From positions 937,336 through 1,001,335 of the forward strand of contig NZ_FMUJ01000003.1 of the NCBI RefSeq assembly GCF_900100965.1: a stretch of DNA of 64,000 nt. The letters run 5' to 3'. The notes beneath the pieces were generated by a model. The model searched no databases. It saw only the letters and a list, made by a program, of their open reading frames with translations, and was not told the origin of the DNA. Shown in pieces: positions 58,242-64,000 of this stretch. This stretch comes from Variovorax sp. EL159 (GTDB taxonomy: Bacteria; Pseudomonadota; Gammaproteobacteria; Burkholderiales; Burkholderiaceae_C). Every line of letters begins with the position of its first letter. Position 1 is the stretch's first letter. Made by a program: the position numbers and the translations under genes.

Positions 58242-58811
58242 TCAGGCCGCAGCCTTGCGCGCCAGCAGCGCCTCGATCGCGGCTTCCATCTCCGCGTATT
58301 CGCCTTCGCCGAAGTGCTGCCGCATCACCTGGCCCTTGCTGTCGACCAGGTAGAACGCGGGCCAGTACTGGTTCCTGTAGGCGTTCCAGGTGGCGAAGCT
58401 GTTGTCTTGCGCCACCGGGTAGCGGATGTTGAAGCGGCCGATCGCGTCCTGCACGTTGCGCGTCGACTTCTCGAACGCGAACTCGGGCGAATGCACGCCC
58501 ACCACCACGAAGCCCTGGTCCTTGTACTTCTCGTACCAGCGCACCACGTGCGGCAGCGTGTGGATGCAGTTGATGCACGAGTAGGTCCAGAAGTCGACCA
58601 GCACCACCTTGCCGGCCAACCCCTGCATGGTGAGCGGCTCCGAATTGAGCCACTTGTCGATGCCCGCGAACTCGGGCGCGCGGCCGTAGTCCTGCAAGCC
58701 CAGCGACGCGGCGAAAGCACTGCGCACGGGCCAGCCACCACCGGCCGCCGCAACGAGTGCGGACGAGCCCACGGCCAGCCCCGAGAACGCCCTTCTGGAC
58801 AACATCTTCAT
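58242..58811 (-). CDS. Thioredoxin-like redoxin with CINC motif, Tat-type signal
   Basis: The 189-residue exported protein starts MKMLSRRAFSGLAVG, a twin-arginine-like signal, then a thioredoxin fold with DFWTYSCINCIHTLPHVVRWYEKYKDQGF, where CINC is the redox pair. FKNIRYPVAQD- and WPAFYLVDSKGQVMR-like stretches follow, with a cis-Pro. The CINC form is typical of the DipZ/TlpA-like redoxin group. It probably acts as a periplasmic thiol-disulfide enzyme. Start 58811 has GAGG nine bases upstream. Confidence 0.87.
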   Translation of the reverse strand: MKMLSRRAFSGLAVGSSALVAAAGGGWPVRSAFAASLGLQDYGRAPEFAGIDKWLNSEPLTMQGLAGKVVLVDFWTYSCINCIHTLPHVVRWYEKYKDQGFVVVGVHSPEFAFEKSTRNVQDAIGRFNIRYPVAQDNSFATWNAYRNQYWPAFYLVDSKGQVMRQHFGEGEYAEMEAAIEALLARKAAA

Positions 58812-58943
58812 GATCGCGAACCTCGTGCATGTCAGACCGACAGCGGTCAGGCGCGATTGTTTGCCGCGCGCCCAGCATGCGCGCATGTGTCACGGCAATT
58901 TGAAGTTTGTCCCGGCGGCGTGAAGGCCTGGCGGGCAGATCGC

Positions 58944-59450
58944 TCAGAACTTGCCGAGGTAGTCCATCTTGCCGATCGGCATGCCTTTGTGGCGCAGCAC
59001 GTCGTAGGCAGTGGTCACGTGGAAGAAGAAGTTCGGCAGCGCGAACTGCAGCAGGTAGCGCTGCGCGGTGAAATGCGCTTCGCCCTCGCGCTGCTTGATG
59101 ACCACGGGGCGCTCTTCCTGGCCATCGACCTGCGAGCGCTCGACGGTCTTCAGGAAGTCCTGCGTCTTCGCGATGCGGGCCTGCAGTTCGTCCCAGGTCT
59201 TTTCCTCATCGGGAAAGCTGGGGGCCGTGATGCCCGCGATGCGCGCCACGCCGAGCTTCGATGCATCGCTTGCGCGCTGGATCTGGCCGGCCAGCGTGAG
59301 CATGTCGGGCGCAAGCCGCGCCTCGACCAGCGTCGCCGGGTCGATGCCGTTGGCTTGTGCGTGCGCAAGGCTCTTGTCGAGCAGGTGGGTGAGTTGTCCG
59401 AGTCCGCGTGCAAAGACCGGCACGGACAGGTCGTACATCGAGAGCGCCAT
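58944..59450 (-). CDS. DUF1993-family protein
   Basis: The 168-residue protein matches the DUF1993 pattern from start to end: MYDLSVPVFARGLGQLTHLLDKSLAHA, ARLAPDMLTLAGQIQRASD, FPDEEKTWDELQARI and FALPNFFFHVTTAYDVLRHKG. The helical bundle resembles DinB-like folds; function is unknown. It lies 56 bp after the alpha/beta hydrolase gene and is the last gene of the liv-hydrolase transcript. Confidence 0.88.
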   Translation of the reverse strand: MALSMYDLSVPVFARGLGQLTHLLDKSLAHAQANGIDPATLVEARLAPDMLTLAGQIQRASDASKLGVARIAGITAPSFPDEEKTWDELQARIAKTQDFLKTVERSQVDGQEERPVVIKQREGEAHFTAQRYLLQFALPNFFFHVTTAYDVLRHKGMPIGKMDYLGKF

Positions 59451-59506
59451 GGGAGGTGAGCCTTGTGGTGGTTGGAGTCGGCGGCGATTGTCTCGCCGCC
59501 GTGTCT

Positions 59507-60397
59507 TCAACGACTGGCGGCGCGAATAAACCCTTCGATCGGCTCCAGTTGTGCCGGCACGTTGAGCGCGGGCGCGTGGCCGCAGTCAGGCACTTCGATC
59601 ACCTGCAGCCGCCCGGCCGCACCGGGACCGCGGCGCGCCATCTCCTCGACCACGCAGGGCAGCACCAGGTCGGACTCGGCGCCGCGCAGGCACAGCACCG
59701 GTACCTCGATGGCGTCGTAGTGCGGCCAGATCAGGTAGTCGTTGTCGTGCGCGCTGAACTGGCGAACCATGGCGGGGTCGTAGTGCGGCGTGACGCGGCC
59801 GTCAGGCAGGCGACGCGTCGAGCTTTCGGTCAGGCGGCGCCACTGCGCGTCGCTGAGCCAGCCGTAGGGCTTGTAGACGGTGCGAAAGAAGGCCTCCAGC
59901 TCGGCCACGGTGTCGAACGCGGGCGGCTGGCCCGCATAGGCGCGGATGCGCTCGATGGCCGCCTGCGCAAGCTGCGGCGCGTTGTCGTTGAGCACCAGGC
60001 TCGCGATGCGCGCCTTCATGCGCGGCTCGAACAGGCCCGATGCGCAGACCGTGCCGATGGCACCGCCCATCGAGGTGCCGACCCAGTGCACGCGGCCGAT
60101 CCGCAGCTCGTCGCACAGCGCATTGGCGATGCGTGCGTAGAACGACAGCTGGTATTCCTCGTCCGGCAGCGGGCTCCACTGGCTCAGGCCACGGCCGATG
60201 GTGTCGGGGCAGATCACGCGGAAGCCGCGCGACGCGAAGTGCTGCGCCAGCTCGTCCATGTCGCGGCAGGTGCGCGCCAGGCCGTGCCAGGCGATGACCA
60301 CCGGCGCCTCGGGTGCGCCCCATTCGAGCCAGTGGATCTCGCGGCCCGCGAGCTGCGCATAGCGCGACAGGGGCGTCATGACGTTGCGGTCGCTCAT
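59507..60397 (-). CDS. Alpha/beta-fold hydrolase, linked to liv genes
   Basis: The 296-residue hydrolase has the oxyanion HG motif (IAWHGLARTC), the nucleophile elbow GTSMGGAIG with Ser, and the catalytic His in VPDCGHAPALNVP. ATG 60397 overlaps the livM stop (ATGA), so it is cotranslated with the transporter. It may hydrolyse an ester or amide to release the transported compound or act on it after uptake. The substrate is unknown. Confidence 0.88.
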   Translation of the reverse strand: MSDRNVMTPLSRYAQLAGREIHWLEWGAPEAPVVIAWHGLARTCRDMDELAQHFASRGFRVICPDTIGRGLSQWSPLPDEEYQLSFYARIANALCDELRIGRVHWVGTSMGGAIGTVCASGLFEPRMKARIASLVLNDNAPQLAQAAIERIRAYAGQPPAFDTVAELEAFFRTVYKPYGWLSDAQWRRLTESSTRRLPDGRVTPHYDPAMVRQFSAHDNDYLIWPHYDAIEVPVLCLRGAESDLVLPCVVEEMARRGPGAAGRLQVIEVPDCGHAPALNVPAQLEPIEGFIRAASR

Positions 60398-61461
60398 CGT
60401 GCCGCCCTCGCCCGCAGCTTGCCCACGATGCCGGTGGGAAAGTAATACACCGAGAGCACGAACAGCACGCCCAGCCACAGCAGCCAGCGGTCGGGCGACA
60501 GCAACGCCGCCAGCCACGGCAGGCCGCTGGCGGCCTCGTTGCCAAGGCGCAGCAGGTCTTGCAGGTAGCTCTGCGCCACCACGAACAGCACCGCGCCGAT
60601 GGCCGCGCCGTAGATGGTGCCCATGCCGCCGATCACCACGATCAGCAGCACGTCGATCATGATCTCGAAGCTCAGTGAGGTGTCGGGCCCGTTGTAGCGC
60701 AGCCAGATCGCCAGCATCGCGCCGGCCAGCGTGGCGAACAGCGCCGACAGCACGGCGGCCGTGGTGCGGTACACCACCACGCGGTAGCCGATGGCCTCGG
60801 CGCGGAACTCGTTCTCGCGGATCGCCTGCAGCACGCGGCCGAAGGGCGAGTTCACGATGCGCAGCAGCGCCAGCACCAGCACCACGGCGGCCACGAACAG
60901 CAGGTAGTAGCAGAGCAAGCGCCCGTCGAGCGAGACGCCGAGGAAAGGCTCTTCGGAGAACTCGAAGCTCGGCGAGATCAGCTCGGGCAGCTTGAAGGTC
61001 AGGCCGTCTTCGCCGCCGGTGAAGTCCGACAGTTGCGAGGCCAGCGTCTGGAAGGCCGAGGCCACGGCCAGCGTGATCATCGCGAAGAAGATCGCGCGCA
61101 CCCGCAGCGAGAACAGGCCGATGGCGAACGAGAGCACCAGCGACACCGCCAGCGATGCGCCCAGCCCCACCAGCACTGCACCCCAGTTGGGGCCCAGCCG
61201 CGAAGCCGAGATCGCGATGCCATAGGCACCGATGCCGAAGAACATGGTGTGCGCAAAGCTCACGATGCCGGTGTAGCCCAGCAGCAAATCGAAGCTAGCC
61301 ACCAGCACCACGAACACCAAAATTTTGGCCGCGACGCTGAGCGCCTTGACGCCCGGGAAGATAAAAGGCGCGAAGGCCAGCGCAAGGAACACGGCCACCA
61401 GCAGCAGCGCCAGCAGGCGGCTGCGCGGGGTGTCGTTGGAGAGAAGTCGTTTCAGGAACAT
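60394..61461 (-). CDS. livM: Branched-chain-type ABC transporter permease LivM
   Basis: The 355-residue permease has about ten transmembrane segments, DLLLGYTGIVSFAHTMFFGIGAYG (the LivM signature) and the coupling segment GRVLQAIRENEFRAEAIGYRV. It follows livH by 17 bp. Together with LivH, LivF and LivG it forms an importer for branched-chain amino acids or related amides, urea or aromatic acids; substrate cannot be read without the binding protein. Confidence 0.94.
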   Translation of the reverse strand: MFLKRLLSNDTPRSRLLALLLVAVFLALAFAPFIFPGVKALSVAAKILVFVVLVASFDLLLGYTGIVSFAHTMFFGIGAYGIAISASRLGPNWGAVLVGLGASLAVSLVLSFAIGLFSLRVRAIFFAMITLAVASAFQTLASQLSDFTGGEDGLTFKLPELISPSFEFSEEPFLGVSLDGRLLCYYLLFVAAVVLVLALLRIVNSPFGRVLQAIRENEFRAEAIGYRVVVYRTTAAVLSALFATLAGAMLAIWLRYNGPDTSLSFEIMIDVLLIVVIGGMGTIYGAAIGAVLFVVAQSYLQDLLRLGNEAASGLPWLAALLSPDRWLLWLGVLFVLSVYYFPTGIVGKLRARAAR

Positions 61462-61478
61462 GACGGCTTTTTTCTTTC

Positions 61479-62462
61479 TCAACGGTTCGCCACGGGGTAC
61501 ACACCCTGCGGACGCCACAACAGCACGGCCACCATCAGGAAGATGCTCGCGAACTGCGTGAGGGTCGGCAGCAGGAAGCCGATGTAGTTGGTCATGAGGC
61601 CCACCAGCAGCGCGCCGATGAGCGCCCCGCCCGTCGAGCCCAGCCCGCCGATGATGATGACGATGAAGATCAGCACGTTGACCTGTGCGCCCATCTGCGG
61701 CACCAGGTTCTGCTGGAACAGCCCCCACATCACGCCGCCCAGGCCGGCCAGTGCACTGCCGACCACGAACACGCCGACGAAGAGCCGGCCGATGCGGTAG
61801 CCGAGCGACTCGACCATCTCGCGGTCTTGCACGCCGGCGCGAATGAGCAGGCCGATCTTGGTGCGGCCCAGCGTCCATGCGAGCAGGCCGAACACCACCA
61901 CGCCCACGGCCACCGCGAGCAGGCGGTACTTGCTGATGGCGGCGTCGCCGACGAGCAGCGAACCGCGCAGCGCCTCGGGCAGCGGCAGCGGAATCTGCGC
62001 CGGGCCCCAGATCACCTTGATGAGCTCTTCACCGATGATCATGCCGCCCATGGTGATGAGGATCTGCTTCAGGTGCTGGCCGTACACCGGCCGCACGATG
62101 AAGCGCTCGAACGCGAGGCCCACTGCGCCGGCCACGAGCATCGCGACCAGCATCGCGGGGAACACGGCCACGAGGTTGCGCCAGAGTTCGCCCGAGCCCG
62201 TCCAATCGCCCATGAGGCCGAGCACACTGCTCGCCACGAAGGCGCCGAGTGCGATGAACACGCCGTGGCCGAAGTTCAGCACGTCCATCAGGCCGAACAC
62301 CAGCGTGAGGCCCGAGGCGATGATGAAGATGATCATGCCCATCGCCAGGCCCGCGACCGTGAGCGTGAGCCAGGTCGAGAAGGAGCCGGTGAGCGGCAGC
62401 GCGATGAGCGCGAGGATGGGGGCGAGAAGCAGCGGCTTCCAGTCGAAGTCGAGTGCCTTCAT
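61479..62462 (-). CDS. livH: Branched-chain-type ABC transporter permease LivH
   Basis: The 327-residue permease has about eight transmembrane segments, GLTLVFGLMDVLNFGHGVFIALGAF at the N-terminal side and IIGGLGSTGGALIGALLVGL near the end, both LivH signatures. ATG 62462 is taken since the frame upstream runs into the ~120-bp repeat. It lies 148 bp after livF, with a repeat in between. Confidence 0.95.
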   Translation of the reverse strand: MKALDFDWKPLLLAPILALIALPLTGSFSTWLTLTVAGLAMGMIIFIIASGLTLVFGLMDVLNFGHGVFIALGAFVASSVLGLMGDWTGSGELWRNLVAVFPAMLVAMLVAGAVGLAFERFIVRPVYGQHLKQILITMGGMIIGEELIKVIWGPAQIPLPLPEALRGSLLVGDAAISKYRLLAVAVGVVVFGLLAWTLGRTKIGLLIRAGVQDREMVESLGYRIGRLFVGVFVVGSALAGLGGVMWGLFQQNLVPQMGAQVNVLIFIVIIIGGLGSTGGALIGALLVGLMTNYIGFLLPTLTQFASIFLMVAVLLWRPQGVYPVANR

Positions 62463-62477
62463 TGCAGCGCTCCCTTC

Positions 62478-62597
62478 TCTTGCTCCTTCCCCCTCCGGGG
62501 GAAGGCAGGGATGGGGGCTGACGGCGCCTGCAGGCCCGCGCTGCATCGAAGGCCGCGAGCCCCCACCCCAACCCTCCCCCAGAGGGGGAGGGAGAAA
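62478..62597. repeat. ~120-bp GC-rich dispersed repeat, copy 1
   Basis: The stretch from CTTGCTCCTTCC to GGAGGGAGAAAA contains two inverted stems (CCCTCCGGGGG and CCTCCCCC/GGGGGAGG) and GGATGGGGGCTG. It matches copy 2 (63352-63471) over nearly all its length. It lies between livF and livH. Confidence 0.9.
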
Positions 62598-62610
62598 AAC
62601 ATCGAATACT

Positions 62611-63348
62611 TCATAGCGCGAGACCCAGGAGAGATTGCTGCAATTGCGCGTCCTCGGAGAACGCCGCCATCGAACCGCTGTGCACCACGCGGCCGTTGTC
62701 CATCACCGCGACGGTGTCGCCCAGGCGTTGGGCGAAGTTGATGTTCTGCTCCACCAGCAGGATCGTCACGCCGCTGCGCTTGAGCTCGGCAAACGCGTCG
62801 ATCATGTTGTTGATCATCACGGGCGCCAGGCCCTTGCTGGGTTCGTCGATCAGCAGCAGCTCGCGCGGCTCGACGATGGCGCGCGACACGGCCAGCATCT
62901 GCTTCTGTCCACCCGACAGCTTGCCGGCCGGGTGGTTCCAGAACTTCTCGACCGCGGGGAAGAGCTTGAAGATCCACTTCAGCCGCGTGTCGTCGATCTG
63001 CGCGGCGTTCTTGGCGCCGCGCGCGGCGAGCAGCATGTTCTCTTTCACCGTGAGGTCCGAGAAGATGCCCATGTTCTCGGGCACGTAGGCGATGCCGAGG
63101 CTGGCGATCTGCGGGGTTTGCAGCGCGGTGATGTCCACGGCCTTGTCGTGACCGAACCGCACGCTGCCCTGCGACGCATGCCAAAGGCCCATGATGGTTC
63201 GCAGCGTGGTCGTCTTGCCTGCGCCATTGCGGCCCAGCAGCATCGTGAGCTGGCCGCGCGGCACGGCAAGGTCGACGCCGTGGAGGATGTGATACGCCCC
63301 GATGTGCGTCTGCACGCCTTCGAGGGTCAACAGGTTCTGAGCAGTCAT
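62611..63348 (-). CDS. livF: Branched-chain-type ABC transporter ATPase LivF
   Basis: The 245-residue ATPase has Walker A LLGRNGAGKTTTLR, signature KLSGGQKQMLAVSRAI, Walker B LLLIDEPSKGLAP and the H-loop LLVEQNI. ATG 63348 is chosen because the in-frame stretch upstream lies inside repeat copy 2. It is flanked on both sides by copies of the same repeat. The last conserved segment (GRVVHSGSMAAF) is typical LivF. Confidence 0.95.
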   Translation of the reverse strand: MTAQNLLTLEGVQTHIGAYHILHGVDLAVPRGQLTMLLGRNGAGKTTTLRTIMGLWHASQGSVRFGHDKAVDITALQTPQIASLGIAYVPENMGIFSDLTVKENMLLAARGAKNAAQIDDTRLKWIFKLFPAVEKFWNHPAGKLSGGQKQMLAVSRAIVEPRELLLIDEPSKGLAPVMINNMIDAFAELKRSGVTILLVEQNINFAQRLGDTVAVMDNGRVVHSGSMAAFSEDAQLQQSLLGLAL

Positions 63349-63351
63349 CGG

Positions 63352-63471
63352 TCTTGCTCCTTCCCCTTCCGGGGGAAGGTTGGGATGGGGGCGAGCGGCG
63401 CTGGCAAGGCCGCAGCGAAGTGAAGGCCGCGAGCCCCCACCCCTGCCCTCCCCCAGCGGGGGAGGGAGAAA
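63352..63471. repeat. ~120-bp GC-rich dispersed repeat, copy 2
   Basis: It begins TCTTGCTCCTTCCC and ends GGGAGGGAGAAA, with the same two stems as copy 1 and a few differences in the middle. It lies directly upstream of livF, four bases from its start codon, so the livF ribosome-binding site falls inside or beside the repeat. Confidence 0.9.
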
Positions 63472-63493
63472 TTCAGATTCGTCATCGGGCGCG

Positions 63494-64000
63494 TCATGCA
63501 GCGGCCTCCTTCGCAACACCCAGGTAGGCCTCTTGCACCACCGGCGAGGCGATCACCTCGGCCGGCTCGCCGTCCGCCACCAGCGTGCCGTTGTGCAGCA
63601 CGATGATGCGGTCGGCCAGCTCGCGCACCACGTCCATCTTGTGTTCGACCAGCAGGATGGTCTTGGTCTTGTCCTGCTTGAGCTTGCGGATCAGGTCGAG
63701 GATGACCGGCGCCTCGGCCGCGTTCATGCCGGCCGTGGGTTCGTCGAACATGAAGACCTTGGGCTCCAGCGCCATCAGCAATGCCACTTCGAGCTTGCGC
63801 TGGTCGCCGTGCGGCAGGCTCGCCACCGTCGCATGCTCGCGCGACTTGAGCGCGACGTCGGCCAGGATCTGGTCCGCGCGTTCGGTCAGCGCCTTGTGGT
63901 CGCTCCAGATGCTCCACAGATTGAGCCCGCGCCGGTGCGCGCCCTCGCGCGTGGCCTGCACCGCCAGCCGCACGTTCTCCAGCACCGAAAGGTTCGGGAA
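63494..64000 (-). CDS. livG: Branched-chain-type ABC transporter ATPase LivG, C-terminal part
   Basis: The gene runs off the right edge; 168 residues of the C-terminal part are visible. It shows FPNLSVLENVRLAVQ, LPHGDQRKLEVALLMALEPKVF (a variant signature in which the usual LSGG reads LPHG, as is common in LivG), FMFDEPTAGMNAAE (Walker B) and LLVEHKMDVV (H-loop). It ends before repeat copy 2. The Walker A motif lies outside the window. Confidence 0.92.
   Translation of the reverse strand, partial: FPNLSVLENVRLAVQATREGAHRRGLNLWSIWSDHKALTERADQILADVALKSREHATVASLPHGDQRKLEVALLMALEPKVFMFDEPTAGMNAAEAPVILDLIRKLKQDKTKTILLVEHKMDVVRELADRIIVLHNGTLVADGEPAEVIASPVVQEAYLGVAKEAAA

Noticed and set aside
63349..63519. 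N-terminal extension of LivF by 57 residues
   Set aside because: The extension is translated from the dispersed repeat and has no homology to LivF; ATG 63348 gives the normal length.

Overview
The window is chromosomal DNA of a high-GC betaproteobacterium, most likely Comamonadaceae and probably Variovorax or a close relative. This is inferred from about 67-70% GC, strong GC3 bias, Burkholderiales-type gene content (Bug-type solute receptor, small Trp-rich protein, many LysR regulators), the tig-clpP-clpX-lon block and dispersed GC-rich palindromic repeats. No phage, insertion sequence, CRISPR array or integrase was seen. Genes are dense, and stop/start overlaps of the ATGA type are common.

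Layout. 0-1 kb: tail of a TauE/SafE-type permease and a universal stress protein. 1-6 kb: an AraC regulator divergent from a nitrilase and a heme aldoxime dehydratase (an aldoxime-nitrile-acid route), then a serine beta-lactamase-like hydrolase and a frameshifted relic of a small secreted protein. 6.4-12 kb: a malonate operon on the minus strand (GntR regulator, malonyl-CoA decarboxylase, solute receptor, enoyl-CoA hydratase-like protein, malonyl-CoA synthetase) with a repeated operator upstream. 12-25 kb: lgt, SDR/LysR and LysR/ilvD divergent pairs, small membrane proteins, a cytochrome c, acetyl-CoA synthetase, a UPF0114 protein and another LysR/NAD(P)-binding pair. 25-34 kb: fumC, a promoter and structured leader before proVWX (glycine betaine/proline uptake), class I fumarase and murI. 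34-42.6 kb: three tRNAs (Leu, Cys, Gly), lon, clpX, clpP, tig, a TPR membrane protein and a further tRNA-Leu. 42.7-49.2 kb: an RND efflux permease and adaptor behind a promoter bracketed by twin operators, then kup. 49.2-53.4 kb: the squalene genes hpnC, hpnD and hpnE with an unknown gene between hpnD and hpnE. 53.4-58.8 kb: LysE-type exporter, NIPSNAP, HAD hydrolase, a hemH-methyltransferase-secreted protein operon and a thioredoxin-like protein. 58.9-64 kb: a branched-chain-type ABC transporter (livG partial, livF, livH, livM) followed by an alpha/beta hydrolase and a DUF1993 protein, with two copies of a ~120-bp repeat flanking livF.

How the genes work together. Most of the accessory content is substrate uptake and conversion to central metabolites: aldoximes/nitriles to acids, malonate to acetyl-CoA, acetate to acetyl-CoA, and a liv-type transporter with a linked hydrolase. 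Two unrelated fumarases serve the TCA cycle, and the protein quality-control block (Tig, ClpXP, Lon) is a compact housekeeping island. The least explained signals are the structured leader before proVWX, the unknown gene coupled to hpnE, the twin operators of the RND promoter, the 10-bp-phased operator of the malonate regulator and the decayed small secreted gene.
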